A stretch of 64,000 bases of DNA, from the NCBI RefSeq assembly GCF_008843145.1, contig NZ_CP030265.1:1533001-1597000 (forward strand), given 5' to 3'. This DNA comes from Skermanella pratensis. GTDB taxonomy: Bacteria; Pseudomonadota; Alphaproteobacteria; Azospirillales; Azospirillaceae. A program made the position numbers and the translations under genes. The notes beneath the pieces are model-generated. The model worked only from the letters and a program-made list of their open reading frames with translations, was not told the origin of the DNA and did not search any database. How positions within the stretch are numbered: the stretch's first letter is position 1; the number at the start of each line of letters is the position of its first letter. This document shows positions 51,979 through 61,467 of this stretch, piece by piece.

Positions 51979-53143
51979 CAGACGCGCAGATCCACGAAGG
52001 CGGACATGCGCAGGTCGCGCAGCAGCCGGCGCTGCAGCATGTCGAGGCGATCCTGGCCCAAGGCTCCCAGGATCTGGTCGCGCGGCGGCAGTACCGTGCC
52101 CGTGGTGCGCTGTTCGCGCAGCAGCAGGATATGGTAGCCGGTCAGGCTGCGGATCGGGCGGGAGGCCTGGCCGGGGCGCAGATCGCGTAGCGCCCCGTCG
52201 AGCTCCTCCGGTAGCTGGCCCTGCTGCACCCAGCCCAGGTCGCCGCCGTTGGTGGCGCCCGCCGACTGTGAGAACTGGCGCGCCACGGCGGGGAAGCTGG
52301 CGCCCTGGCCGATCTGCTCGACCAGCCGGTCGGCCAGCCGCCGGACCTCCTCCTCCCGCTCGGGAGAATCGACGGCCAGGTAGATTTCGGCCGCCAGGTA
52401 CTCGGGCTTGCCGGCATTGGCCTCGATCCGCTGGAGCACCGCGTCGATCTCCTCCTCGCCGATCTCGATGCTCGGCCGCAGCCGCCGCTGGACCAGCTTG
52501 CCCCAGCCGATGGTGGCCCGGATCTGGCTTTCCAGGGCGCTTCGCGGCACGCCCTGGCTGGCCAGCATCTTCTCCAGCTGGTCGCGCTTCATCTGGTTCT
52601 GCTCGGCCACCCGGCCGAAGGCTTCGTCGATCTCCTTGTCGGTCACGGAGATGTTGGCCCGCGAAGCCTCCTGCATCTGCAGCCGCTCGTCGACCAGGCT
52701 GCGCAGCACCTGGGGGTCAGCCGCTGGCGGACTTCCGCGGTGCCGGGGAGGCCGGAGGATACCAGCGCAAGCTGCAGGCGAGCCGTGAGATCGGACATCG
52801 AGATGATGTCGTCGTTCACCACGGCGGCGATCCCTTCCACCGAACGGGGCGGTGGCGGGGCGACCAGGGCCGGTTCCGCCGGCCGCGCCTGCGGGGCGGG
52901 GGCGGGTGCCGCGGGACGCGGTGCTGCCTGCGGAGCGGGCCGCGGTGCCGTCTGCTGCGGCGCCGGACGCGGCTGCTGTTGCTGCTGGCCGCCCTGGGGC
53001 ACGGTCTGCGGCGTGGCGAACTGGGCCGCAGCCGGAAAGGCGCCCATGATGCCGCCCGAAGCGATCAAGGCCGCGGTGAGGACGGCGGCGCTCCAGCTCT
53101 GTCGTATGCTGCGGCTGATTGGATAAAGCATGAATCTATGCAC
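51978..53143 (-). pseudogene. surA: Periplasmic chaperone SurA, interrupted by a frameshift
   Basis: The N-terminal part (GTG 53143 or ATG 53131) has a signal peptide (SWSAAVLTAALIASGGIMGA, cleavage near AAAQ) and a long Pro/Gln/Ala-rich linker (about 45-105). The SurA start VEGIAAVVNDDIISMSDLTA then reaches QRLTP. The rest, beginning VLRSLVDERLQMQEASRANI and including the parvulin PPIase domain (GGDLGWVQQGQLPEELDGAL), is in another frame. One C missing in the C run (G5 on the plus strand, 52712-52716) joins the parts as LTPQVLRSLVDE. It is either a real inactivation, phase variation or a base-calling error. RBS GGAAGGG supports the GTG start. Confidence 0.8.
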
Positions 53144-53224
53144 TTTCGGCCCTTCCAATGCTTTGGGCTGTCGCGGGTTCGAAACGGGGTCGGCGGGATT
53201 CGCTGGAAAGGTCGTCGGCATCCG

Positions 53225-54328
53225 TCATCCGTCCTCGAGGTGGAGCAGCACGGCGATGCCGAGCAGCAGGCTCGCTCCGGCAGGGGCCCAGGCCGCAAGG
53301 GGAACGGGGATCGTCCCGGAGATTCCGAAGGCGCGGACCACGTCGCTGAACAGGAAAAGCACGAAACCGGTGACGACTCCGCCCGCCACCATCATCATCG
53401 TTCCGCCCCGCCGCGTCTGGCGCAGCGAAAAGGCGGCGGCGAACAGCACCATGGCGCAGAACAGGAGCGGCGTCGACAGCAGCGACTGGAAATGCAGCCG
53501 GTGCCGGGTCGCGGAGAAGCCGGTCTCCTGCAGGGTCCTGATGAAGCCGGGCAACTCCCAGAAGGACATGCTGTCGGGCGAGGCGAAGCTCTCCTGGATG
53601 CGTTCCAGAGTCAGGTCGGTGTCCAGCCGGTAGGAGTCGAAGGGTTCCGCAGGTCCGGCCCCGGAGTTCAGCCATCCCTGGCGGATCATCCAGTGTCCCG
53701 GCTCCAGCGTCGCCGACGTGGCGTCGATCCGGCTCGCGAACTCGCCGTTGGCGTCGTACATGAAGACGTTGACCGGCCGCAGGGTGGTGGTCCCGGCCTC
53801 GGCGGTGTCGGCGTGGATCAGATATTGCCCGTCTTCCTGGATCTGGCGGAGCCACAGGCCGGAGCCCGACACCACGAGCGAGCTTGTCCGGCCGCGCAGA
53901 TACCGGTCCTCCATCTTCTCGTACCTGGCGACCAGCACCGATCCGGCCGGGTTGATCACCGTCACCTGGAAGACGGCGATCAACGGCGCCACGATCAGGA
54001 CGGGCGCCAGGAACTGCCAGGCCGAGACACCGACGGCGCGCGCGACCACCAGTTCCTGGCTGCGGGTCAGCCGCCAGAAGGTCAACATCCCGGCGAACAG
54101 GATCACGAAGGGAAACACCTGCTGGCCGATTTCCGGCAGCTTGAACAGCGCCATCCGCACGACGACCGAGAAGGTCGCGTCGGGCTTTCCGGCGGCGCGA
54201 CGAAGCAACTCCACCGTATCCAGCAACAGGATGATCGCCAGCAGGATGCCGAGCAGCATGCAGAAATAGAGCAGGAACTGCCGCCCGATATAGCGCGAGA
54301 GCGTGGCCGAAGTCCTCATCCCGATCAC
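53225..54328 (-). CDS. lptG: LPS export ABC transporter permease LptG
   Basis: The 367-residue YjgP/YjgQ-family permease has an N-terminal helix RYIGRQFLLYFCMLLGILLA, then VFPFVILFAGMLTFWRLTRS and QELVVARAVGVSAWQFLAPV. A periplasmic beta-jellyroll (about 135-265) and three C-terminal helices follow. With LptF and LptB it extracts LPS from the inner membrane. It overlaps lptF by 4 bases. In related genomes lptD usually follows; here surA comes directly after 81 bases. Confidence 0.93.
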   Translation of the reverse strand: MIGMRTSATLSRYIGRQFLLYFCMLLGILLAIILLLDTVELLRRAAGKPDATFSVVVRMALFKLPEIGQQVFPFVILFAGMLTFWRLTRSQELVVARAVGVSAWQFLAPVLIVAPLIAVFQVTVINPAGSVLVARYEKMEDRYLRGRTSSLVVSGSGLWLRQIQEDGQYLIHADTAEAGTTTLRPVNVFMYDANGEFASRIDATSATLEPGHWMIRQGWLNSGAGPAEPFDSYRLDTDLTLERIQESFASPDSMSFWELPGFIRTLQETGFSATRHRLHFQSLLSTPLLFCAMVLFAAAFSLRQTRRGGTMMMVAGGVVTGFVLFLFSDVVRAFGISGTIPVPLAAWAPAGASLLLGIAVLLHLEDG

Positions 54329-55446
54329 CCCGCGGTCTGTTGGAAGCGGGATGCGCGGCCGCCGCGCAGGCGCGGCCTGATCATCAGGAAAGCGCCGACC
54401 GCCAGCGGGATCGCGACGACCACGTAGAGCAGCGGGATGAACGCGCTGTTGTTGACCGCCAGGTTGGTGATGCCGAGCGCTGCGCTCTGCAGCACCAGCA
54501 CACCGGCCACCGCCGCGATGATGCGCCGGCTCTGGCCGCGCCGGTTGAACTCGCCGACCAGCAGGATCGCGACGCCCATCATGGTGAATCCCAGCGCGAA
54601 GATCGGGCTGGTGTAACGCTGGTGCAGTTCAACGGTCAGCCGGCTCTTGAAGGGGAGCAGTTCCGGGCTGTCGCCCGCATGCATCAGTTCGGCGGTCGAT
54701 CGCTCCCGCGCGTCGGGGACGCGTTCGGCGAATTGTTTCTCGAAGATGCGCAGGTCGACGGCATAGCGGTCGAAATACAGTTGCGACATGCGGCCGGTCG
54801 CGAGGTCGACCTCCTGGCGGTTGCCGTCGAACACGACGACGCGGGTTCCCGCCTCGCCTTCCACCGTCATGCCGCGGTCGGCATTGATCGTGACCGGCTT
54901 GCCCGGCACGCGGGTATCGTGGATCAGCAGGCCCTGCAGTTCGCCGTCGGGCATCCGGCGCCGGACATAGACGGTCACGCCGTCGCCGGCCTCGTTGAAG
55001 ACGCCTTCGCGCAGGAACACCGTCGAGAACTCGCTCTTCGCCAGGCTTTCCAGCCGGCTCAGCTCACGGTGCGCCGCCGGGGCGAGATAGAGCGTCAGCC
55101 CGTAGCCGATCATCGTGACCAGCAGCGCCAGGATCAACGCGGGCTTGGCGAGACCCCACGGGCCCAGCCCGGCGGACCGCATCACCACCAGTTCCGAATC
55201 CATCGTCAGGCGGTTGTAGGTGAACAGCACGGCGGCCAGCAGGCTGATCGGCAACACGATCGACAGGAACGTGGGAAGGGTAACCAGCATGAGCTGAAGG
55301 AACAGGTAGACCGGGGCGCCGCCGTCCACCACGATCTCGAGAAGGCGCAACGATTGTGTGAGCCAGATGACCAGCGTCAAACCGGCGGTGACGAAGACGG
55401 TCGCCACTGCCAGGTGGCGGAAGAGATAAAGCGTCAACCGTTTCAT
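54325..55446 (-). CDS. lptF: LPS export ABC transporter permease LptF
   Basis: The 373-residue YjgP/YjgQ-family permease begins MKRLTLYLFRHLAVATVFVT. It has TLPTFLSIVLPISLLAAVLF and TYNRLTMDSELVVMRSAGLG, the conserved coupling helix region, then a periplasmic domain. The C-terminal helices (ALGFTMMGVAILLVGEFNRR) follow. It pairs with LptG. It is divergent from pepA with a 244-base intergenic region and is the first gene of its operon. Confidence 0.93.
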   Translation of the reverse strand: MKRLTLYLFRHLAVATVFVTAGLTLVIWLTQSLRLLEIVVDGGAPVYLFLQLMLVTLPTFLSIVLPISLLAAVLFTYNRLTMDSELVVMRSAGLGPWGLAKPALILALLVTMIGYGLTLYLAPAAHRELSRLESLAKSEFSTVFLREGVFNEAGDGVTVYVRRRMPDGELQGLLIHDTRVPGKPVTINADRGMTVEGEAGTRVVVFDGNRQEVDLATGRMSQLYFDRYAVDLRIFEKQFAERVPDARERSTAELMHAGDSPELLPFKSRLTVELHQRYTSPIFALGFTMMGVAILLVGEFNRRGQSRRIIAAVAGVLVLQSAALGITNLAVNNSAFIPLLYVVVAIPLAVGAFLMIRPRLRGGRASRFQQTAG

Positions 55447-55690
55447 GGACTCGCACTTATACCCAGCCGTCCGGCACCCGGAGTATCGGCCCTACCAGCG
55501 GCCCGACGGACGAAAGTGGCACACGAGCCCTGGTCGGCATAGCTTGACAGCGTATCGGCCGTGTTCTTTATCGGACACACGCCGTCGAAACAACCATCCG
55601 ATGCCGGGCCGGCCAAATTGCCGCCGGGACAAAAGGCCCCACCAGGCCCCATACGCTCACACATGAGGGCGATAACCCATGAGGGTAGAC

Positions 55691-57193
55691 ATGAAATTCG
55701 CGTTCTCCGATCTCACCCCGTCGCTGCCCACGTCCGGCTCGCTCGTCCTGCCCGTCCTGGCCGAACGCACGCTGACGCCCGCTGGCACCGACCTGGACGG
55801 GAAGACCGGCGGCATGCTGACCCGCGCCATGGCGGCCAACAAGTTCTCCGGCAAGACCGACGAGGTCCTGACCATGGTGGCGCCCGGCGGCGTCGACCTC
55901 GACCACATCGTCCTGATCGGCCTTGGCAAGCCCGAACAGGTGACCGACCTCACCTTGCAGGACGCCGGTGGCGCCATTGTGGCGGCCCTGGGGAAAAACG
56001 CGGCCGAGGTGTCGGTCGTGGTCGAGCAGGCGCCGGGCGTAGCGCTGGAGCCGTCGGCCATGGCGGCGGAGATCGGCTTCGGGGCGCTGCTGCGCTCGTA
56101 CCGGTTCGACAAGTACCGCACGAAGGAGAAGCCGGAGGCCAAGCCGGCGCTGCGGGCGGTCAACCTCCTGGTCCAGGGCGCCGATGCCGCGGAGAAGCTC
56201 TTCGCGGACCGCCAGGCGGTCGCTTCCGGCGTCTTCCTGACCCGCGACGTGATCTCCGAGCCGGCCAACATCCTCTATCCGCGCACGCTCGCCGACCGCT
56301 GCCTGGAACTGTCCGAACTGGGCGTCGAGGTCGAGGTGCTCGACCAGGACCAGATGGCGAAGCTCGGCATGGGCGCCTTGCTCGGCGTCGCGCAGGGCAG
56401 CGTGCGGGAGCCGTACCTGGTCGTCATGAAGTATGACGGCGCGCCCGACGCCGCGGACAAGCGGCCGGTCGCCTTCGTCGGCAAGGGCGTCACCTTCGAC
56501 ACCGGCGGCATCTCCATCAAGCCCGCCGCCGGGATGGAGGACATGAAGTGGGACATGGGCGGGGCCGGCGTGGTCCTGGGCCTGATGAAGGCGCTGGCCG
56601 GCCGCAAGGCCAAGGTCAACGCGGTCGGCGTCGTGGGACTGGTCGAGAACATGCCGTCGGGCAGCGCCCAGCGGCCCGGCGACATCGTGACCAGCCTGTC
56701 CGGCCAGACCATCGAGGTGCTGAACACCGACGCCGAGGGCCGGCTGGTCCTGGCCGACGCGCTGTGGTTCACCCAGGACACCTTCAAGCCGCGGGCCATG
56801 GTCGACCTGGCGACCCTGACCGGGGCGGTCATCGTGGCGCTGGGGACCGAGCACGCGGGGCTGTTCTCCAACGACGACGCCCTGTCGGAGCAGCTGGCCG
56901 CTGCGGGCCGCAAGGTCGGCGAGAAGCTGTGGCGCATGCCGATGAACGAGGCCTACGACAAGGCGATCAACTCCGACGCCGCCGACGTCAAGAACATCGC
57001 GGGCAGCCGCGACGCGGGCAGCATCATCGGCGCGCAATTCCTGCAGCGCTTCGTCAACAACGTGCCCTGGGCCCACCTCGACATCGCCGGGGTGACCTGG
57101 TCGAAGAAGGACGCCGGCACGATCCCCAAGGGCGCCACGTCCTTCGGCGTGCGCCTGCTCGACCGCTACGTCGCGGACGTGTACGAGGGCTGA
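55691..57193 (+). CDS. pepA: Leucyl aminopeptidase (M17)
   Basis: The 500-residue enzyme shows the M17 signature NTDAEGRLVLADAL near 345-358. Other metal-site residues are in VGKGVTFDTGGISIKPAAGM (Lys and Asp), GGAGVVLGLMKAL and KNIAGSRDAGSIIGAQFLQR. It removes N-terminal Leu and other residues in the cytoplasm using two Zn or Mn ions. ATG 55691 follows GAGGG; ATG 55679 would add four residues. A 19-bp hairpin follows 38 bases after the stop. Confidence 0.96.
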   Translation: MKFAFSDLTPSLPTSGSLVLPVLAERTLTPAGTDLDGKTGGMLTRAMAANKFSGKTDEVLTMVAPGGVDLDHIVLIGLGKPEQVTDLTLQDAGGAIVAALGKNAAEVSVVVEQAPGVALEPSAMAAEIGFGALLRSYRFDKYRTKEKPEAKPALRAVNLLVQGADAAEKLFADRQAVASGVFLTRDVISEPANILYPRTLADRCLELSELGVEVEVLDQDQMAKLGMGALLGVAQGSVREPYLVVMKYDGAPDAADKRPVAFVGKGVTFDTGGISIKPAAGMEDMKWDMGGAGVVLGLMKALAGRKAKVNAVGVVGLVENMPSGSAQRPGDIVTSLSGQTIEVLNTDAEGRLVLADALWFTQDTFKPRAMVDLATLTGAVIVALGTEHAGLFSNDDALSEQLAAAGRKVGEKLWRMPMNEAYDKAINSDAADVKNIAGSRDAGSIIGAQFLQRFVNNVPWAHLDIAGVTWSKKDAGTIPKGATSFGVRLLDRYVADVYEG

Positions 57194-57231
57194 TCGGCGG
57201 GACGTTCCGGACCCGCGGGTGAGCAATGAAA

Positions 57232-57279
57232 GCATCGCAGGCCGGCGTTGTCCCCCAGGGCAACGCCGGCCTGCGATGC
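57232..57279. terminator. Perfect 19-bp hairpin between pepA and holC (no U tract)
   Basis: Left arm 57232-57250 starts GCATCGCAGG. Right arm 57261-57279 is its exact complement, and the loop TCCCCCAGGG has 10 bases. It lies 38 bases after pepA and 39 before holC. Very stable, but without a T tract on either strand. Confidence 0.5.
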
Positions 57280-57318
57280 ATCGATCCCGAAAGCCACCTG
57301 TATAAGTTGAACCCGCCC

Positions 57319-57768
57319 ATGACCGAAATCCGCTTCTATCATCTTCAGCGCAAGACGCTGGAGGATGCGCTGCCGCAGATCCTGGAGAAGGCGCTGGAGC
57401 GCGGATGGCGGACCGTCGTCATGGCCGGATCGGAGGAGCGGGTCGAGGCCCTGGCCCAGCACCTGTGGACCTACAAGGATTTCGGGTTCCTGCCCCACGG
57501 CAGCGCCCGCGACGGCGATGCGGAGCACCAGCCGGTATGGCTGACCACGGAGGACGAGAACCCCAACGGCGCGACGGTGCTGATCCTGACCGACGGCGGA
57601 GTTTCGGACCGGCCCGACGCCTTCACCCTGATCTGCGAAATGTTCGACGGCAACGACTACGACGCGGTCCAGGCCGCCCGGCGCCGCTGGAAGCAATACA
57701 AGGACGATGGCCACGCGCTGACATACTGGCAGCAGACCGATCGCGGAGGCTGGGAAAAGAAGGCCTGA
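57319..57768 (+). CDS. holC: DNA polymerase III chi subunit
   Basis: The 149-residue protein begins TEIRFYHLQRKTLEDALPQI and has WRTVVMAGSEERVEALAQHL and the C-terminal RRRWKQYKDDGHALTYWQQT, all HolC-like. It links the clamp loader to SSB at the fork. ATG 57319 is chosen because the residues encoded upstream come from the 19-bp hairpin. It follows pepA as in many proteobacteria (pepA-holC). Convergent with the M1 peptidase gene. Confidence 0.92.
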   Translation: MTEIRFYHLQRKTLEDALPQILEKALERGWRTVVMAGSEERVEALAQHLWTYKDFGFLPHGSARDGDAEHQPVWLTTEDENPNGATVLILTDGGVSDRPDAFTLICEMFDGNDYDAVQAARRRWKQYKDDGHALTYWQQTDRGGWEKKA

Positions 57769-57780
57769 TACCCCGGCGGC

Positions 57781-59745
57781 TCAATCCACCGTGACGGCCC
57801 GCTTCAGCGGGTTCTCGCCCGGCGGCCAGATGCCGCGCTCGACCGCTTCACGACCCCGGAAGACCAGATAGCTCTGGCGGCCGTAGTGGGGCAGGGGGCG
57901 GAGCAGAGCCTCCAGCGCCGCGCGGTCGTCCGCCGCCACGACCAGGGCCGGTGAACCGCTCTCCATGCGTTCTGTCCAGACCCGCGCCGTTCCCTTGCCC
58001 GCCAGCCTGTCGGGGACCGGTTCCAGTCCGAGGCGGGCCAAGGCTTCGTATACCTGCGCCGTGATGCCGATCACGGCGACCGGCGCCCCGGCAAGGGGCC
58101 CGCCGACCGCCGCTCCCGCATCCATCAGGCGGGAAGCCAGGGCGCGCCCGAGGTCCTGGTGAGGACCGGCCAGCACCAGGCGGGTGGCGGGATCGAGGGT
58201 GACGTCGCGCAGGATCGGCGCCGCCTCCCCCGGAGCCAGGCGGCGGAACAGCCGGTACTCGGGATCGACGGCGACGCTCAGCGGCGTCGCGTCCAGGTCG
58301 ATCGTCCCGACCGCTTCGCCCGCGGCCAGCGGAATCGTCCGCCGGATCTTTCCTTCCGCCGTCTCGACGACCACCGGCACCTCCAGCCGGTAAGCCGGCT
58401 CGCCTTGGCCGATCCGGACGGCGAGCCGGTATCGTTCGCCGGTCCGTGTCCCCGCCGCCTCCATCAGGCGGAGCGCCGGCGCGCCGGTCCGCGACACCCA
58501 CTGGTCGAAGAATTCCGCCAGATCGCGGCCGGACGCCGCCTCGAACGCGGCGCGCAGATCGCTCCAGCCCGCCCGCCGGAAGCGGTGCCGCTCCCAGATC
58601 AGGCGGATGCCCCGGTCGAACGCCTCGTCCCCCAGCATGTCCCGCAGCATCAGGAACACGTAGGCCGACTTGTTGTAGCCCACGATCTTCGCGGCACCAT
58701 GGACCCGCGCGGTGAAACCGGCGAGCGCACCGTCCCGATCTTCGGGCAGGGCCGTGTAGTCGCGCAGCCAGCCGAACCGCATCTCCCGCGCGGCATCGGG
58801 GTCGCTCGCGGCGGTGAGGCCGTAATCGGCCATGTAGGTCGTCAGCCCCTCGGACCAGTTGCCGGAGGCATAGTCGACCAGCACGCCGTTGCCCCACCAA
58901 TTGTGCAGGATCTCGTGGGGCAGCGACTGGCCGCGCATGAAGGGCAGCGGCAGCACCTGCCGCCCGATATAGGTCAGGCCGGCGAATCCCAGCCCTACCG
59001 GCAGGGGAGCGGAGAGGATCGAGAATCCGGAAAAAGGATAGGTCCCGATCCGTTCGGAGAAATGCGCGATATAGGTTTCCGATGCCTGGAGATAGTCGTC
59101 GGACAGGTGTTCCAGGTCGGGCTCGAACAGGGTCCTCAGCCGCAGCCTGCCGGCCATTCGCTCCCGCATCTGCCAGCGGCCGGCGAACAGGGACGGCTCC
59201 TCCACCGCGGGATCGACGATGAAGACGGATTCCTCAGCCGTTTCCTCCGCGAGGTCGCCAGTCACGGCGGCGCGGTATCCTTCGGGGACCCGCACCGCCA
59301 GCCGGTAGGCCGTGCGCTCCGCGTCGAACCGGGGAAGCCATCCCGTCCCTCCCGGCAGGAAGCTCCCCGTCTCGCCCGATCCGGGCTCCTCGCCGCCGAA
59401 CGGGCTGCCGCTGTCGTCGAGCGGCGCCAGGATGCCGGAATACCGGATCGTCACCCGCATGTCGCCCGTACCGGCGGCCGGAACGCGCCAGCGCGCCGGG
59501 CCGCCGGCGGCGTCGGCCGGGCGGCCGTCGATCTCGACGCGGACGGGCGAGAACCTTGGCGACAGGTGGAACTCCAAAGGGCCGCCGCCGGTCACCGTCA
59601 CCCGGTCTGTCACTTCCAGCCGCCGCTCCGCCGGGTCGAGGACTATGGCGGCGTCGTGGGTCACCCGGGAGGCGGGAGCGGCGAGGCACGGCGGGGCGAG
59701 GGTCAGCCAGAGGAAGGCGCCGATGGCGGCCAGGCCGCTCTTCAT
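57781..59745 (-). CDS. M1-family metallopeptidase, exported
   Basis: The 654-residue precursor has a signal peptide (SGLAAIGAFLWLTLAPPCLA, cleavage before APAS). Zinc site HEILH at 277-281 is followed by E299 in NWSEGLTTYMADYG. A Tyr-rich catalytic region and a C-terminal part of about 300 residues without a clear family complete it. It is expected to be a periplasmic aminopeptidase. ATG 59745 begins the signal peptide. It sits at the end of the sixA-CYTH-CHAD gene run and is probably co-transcribed with it; why a peptidase is there is unclear. Confidence 0.85.
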   Translation of the reverse strand: MKSGLAAIGAFLWLTLAPPCLAAPASRVTHDAAIVLDPAERRLEVTDRVTVTGGGPLEFHLSPRFSPVRVEIDGRPADAAGGPARWRVPAAGTGDMRVTIRYSGILAPLDDSGSPFGGEEPGSGETGSFLPGGTGWLPRFDAERTAYRLAVRVPEGYRAAVTGDLAEETAEESVFIVDPAVEEPSLFAGRWQMRERMAGRLRLRTLFEPDLEHLSDDYLQASETYIAHFSERIGTYPFSGFSILSAPLPVGLGFAGLTYIGRQVLPLPFMRGQSLPHEILHNWWGNGVLVDYASGNWSEGLTTYMADYGLTAASDPDAAREMRFGWLRDYTALPEDRDGALAGFTARVHGAAKIVGYNKSAYVFLMLRDMLGDEAFDRGIRLIWERHRFRRAGWSDLRAAFEAASGRDLAEFFDQWVSRTGAPALRLMEAAGTRTGERYRLAVRIGQGEPAYRLEVPVVVETAEGKIRRTIPLAAGEAVGTIDLDATPLSVAVDPEYRLFRRLAPGEAAPILRDVTLDPATRLVLAGPHQDLGRALASRLMDAGAAVGGPLAGAPVAVIGITAQVYEALARLGLEPVPDRLAGKGTARVWTERMESGSPALVVAADDRAALEALLRPLPHYGRQSYLVFRGREAVERGIWPPGENPLKRAVTVD

Positions 59746-59764
59746 GCCGGATCGTCCCAATTCT

Positions 59765-60658
59765 TCACCCCCAGAAAGGCTCGGCCTTCTCGTAGTCGCG
59801 CCACCGCTCGGGCAGGTCGCCCATGTGGCGGCGCATCCGCCGTTCCAGCCAGTCGGCGAAGTCGCCCGCCGCCCGTCGGACGTCGCGTCCGGCATCGGCC
59901 GACAGCGCGTCGATCATGCGGCGGCTCACCGCGGCGTCGTTCAGGGTGCCCAGCAGGTCCTGCAGGGTCTCGACCGACTCCAGGTACGGGCGGACAGCGG
60001 CGGCCGGATAGAGGCCGCGGAAGAACTCGACGGCATAGCGCAGCTTCTTGAAGCTGATGCGCAACTGGTGCCGCTGGTCGGCGTCCAGCTTGCGGATCTG
60101 CCGCCCGGACTTGCGGGACTTGCGGTGCCTCAGGTCCAGCCAGCTTCCGGCGAGGTCCGCCATCGGCCGGGCCAGGAGCAGCCGGACGTCGGGCGCGGCG
60201 CCCTCGTTCCAGCGCCCGGACTCCAGCCAGCCGCCGAGACCCAGCATCAGCGTGGTGTAGCGCGGCGCATGCAGGGCCTCGACCGCGCGAGCGTGGGCGG
60301 AGCGGCGCGAGTCCGCGATCGCCTGGCCCAGCAGGCGAACCCCTTCGTCGCTGCCCTGCTTCTCGGCATAGGGCTCGAAGAACTGCGTCTGGAGGACGTC
60401 CCAGTCGCGGGCCGGACCCAGGCGTTCGGCCAGCCATTTGACTTCGTCCTTCAGCGTCCGCGCGTCTGGCGACGCGATGACGTCGTCGAACAGGCCCAGC
60501 GCGGAACGCAGGCGCCGCAGGGCTACCCGCATCTGGTGGATGCCTTCGGCTTCCAGTCCCGCCATGGCGCAGGCCTGGTTGGCCAGCGCATGGCTCATGC
60601 AGTTGCGCACGATGTGGCGGAAGCTCTCGGCTACCGTGGCTGCCGGCGTCAGGCCCAA
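59765..60658 (-). CDS. CHAD domain protein
   Basis: The 297-residue all-helical protein has conserved-His helices: SFRHIVRNCMSHALANQACA, EGIHQMRVALRRLRSALGLF with the CHAD H-x-x-R-V-x-x-R-R-x-R motif near 40-53, and LRISFKKLRYAVEFFRGLYP. CHAD domains bind polyphosphate through these basic/His surfaces. It overlaps the CYTH gene by 10 bases; in other bacteria the two domains are often fused in one protein. Cytoplasmic. Confidence 0.92.
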   Translation of the reverse strand: MGLTPAATVAESFRHIVRNCMSHALANQACAMAGLEAEGIHQMRVALRRLRSALGLFDDVIASPDARTLKDEVKWLAERLGPARDWDVLQTQFFEPYAEKQGSDEGVRLLGQAIADSRRSAHARAVEALHAPRYTTLMLGLGGWLESGRWNEGAAPDVRLLLARPMADLAGSWLDLRHRKSRKSGRQIRKLDADQRHQLRISFKKLRYAVEFFRGLYPAAAVRPYLESVETLQDLLGTLNDAAVSRRMIDALSADAGRDVRRAAGDFADWLERRMRRHMGDLPERWRDYEKAEPFWG

Positions 60659-61431
60659 GGGGGGGCCTTCGACGGCCGCGGCAGTGCGCCCGTGACCAGG
60701 GCGAACCCGGCTTCCGCCTTGCTCTCCGTCGCGATGCGCAGCGGCACGATGCGCTGGAGATCGTGGGCCAGCTCGAACAGGGCGGTGATCGATCCGGCCT
60801 TCAACTCCAACTCGATCTCGCTGATCGGCCGGTGTGCGACGCCCGCCCGGATCTCGCCCGTGTCCAGGGCCACCTCGATCGCGGTCAGCGGATCGGGCCG
60901 GAGCATCAGGGTGGTGCGCTGGAAGTCCGTCAGGAACATCGGCCTGATCGCCGGAAGCGCATCCTGCGGCACGACCTCGCGCACGCCGTCGAGGGTGAGC
61001 AGGGAGATGTCAGGATCGTCGGAGGGGACCTGCCACTCCCATTCGCGCCGGACCGCCACGGCCGCCGCGTCTCCAGGCGTCCCGCTGTTCATGGTCTTGA
61101 CCGCCTGGATCCGCTGGGCGCCCTGGCGGCGCACGCGCAAGGCCACCCCATAGGCCGCAAGCGCCAGGTCCGGCGTGTCGTAATAGACGGTGTGGAGGCG
61201 CTGGCTGGCCGTGGTGCCGTGCTGCAGCCCGACCAGGGCCGGGTGCCTCACCAGCCGGGCGAGGTTGCCGGGAGCGACGTACAGCTTCAGCTCGATCTCC
61301 CGCGCCGCCTGCGGCGTCGCGGATGCCGCGCCGGGAAGTTCGCCACCCGCCGGCGCCGTGTCCGTCGGTTGCAATGTCGTGCTGTCGCGGTTGTTCGACA
61401 CGGGCGGAGCAGCCTCGCTGGTCGGGGGCAT
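60649..61431 (-). CDS. CYTH domain protein (triphosphate tunnel metalloenzyme-like)
   Basis: About 260 residues include the CYTH hallmark EIELKLYV near 45-52, YYDTPDLALAAYGVALRVRR, a basic/acidic tunnel strand set with FQRTTLMLRPD, and HRPISEIELELKAGSITALF near the end. CYTH enzymes hydrolyse inorganic triphosphate or other triphosphates with metal. The start is ambiguous: AGGAGG directly precedes ATGATG (61434/61431), and 61431 gives the better spacing. It lies between sixA and CHAD, suggesting a polyphosphate link. Confidence 0.88.
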   Translation of the reverse strand: MPPTSEAAPPVSNNRDSTTLQPTDTAPAGGELPGAASATPQAAREIELKLYVAPGNLARLVRHPALVGLQHGTTASQRLHTVYYDTPDLALAAYGVALRVRRQGAQRIQAVKTMNSGTPGDAAAVAVRREWEWQVPSDDPDISLLTLDGVREVVPQDALPAIRPMFLTDFQRTTLMLRPDPLTAIEVALDTGEIRAGVAHRPISEIELELKAGSITALFELAHDLQRIVPLRIATESKAEAGFALVTGALPRPSKAPPWA

Positions 61432-61467
61432 CATCCTCCTGTCAATACTAGACCCTCGCACCAACCG

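Noticed and set aside
52643-53221. Programmed frameshifting in surA
   Set aside because: The run is C5 with no slippery heptamer plus pseudoknot pattern that I can see; deletion or sequencing error is simpler.
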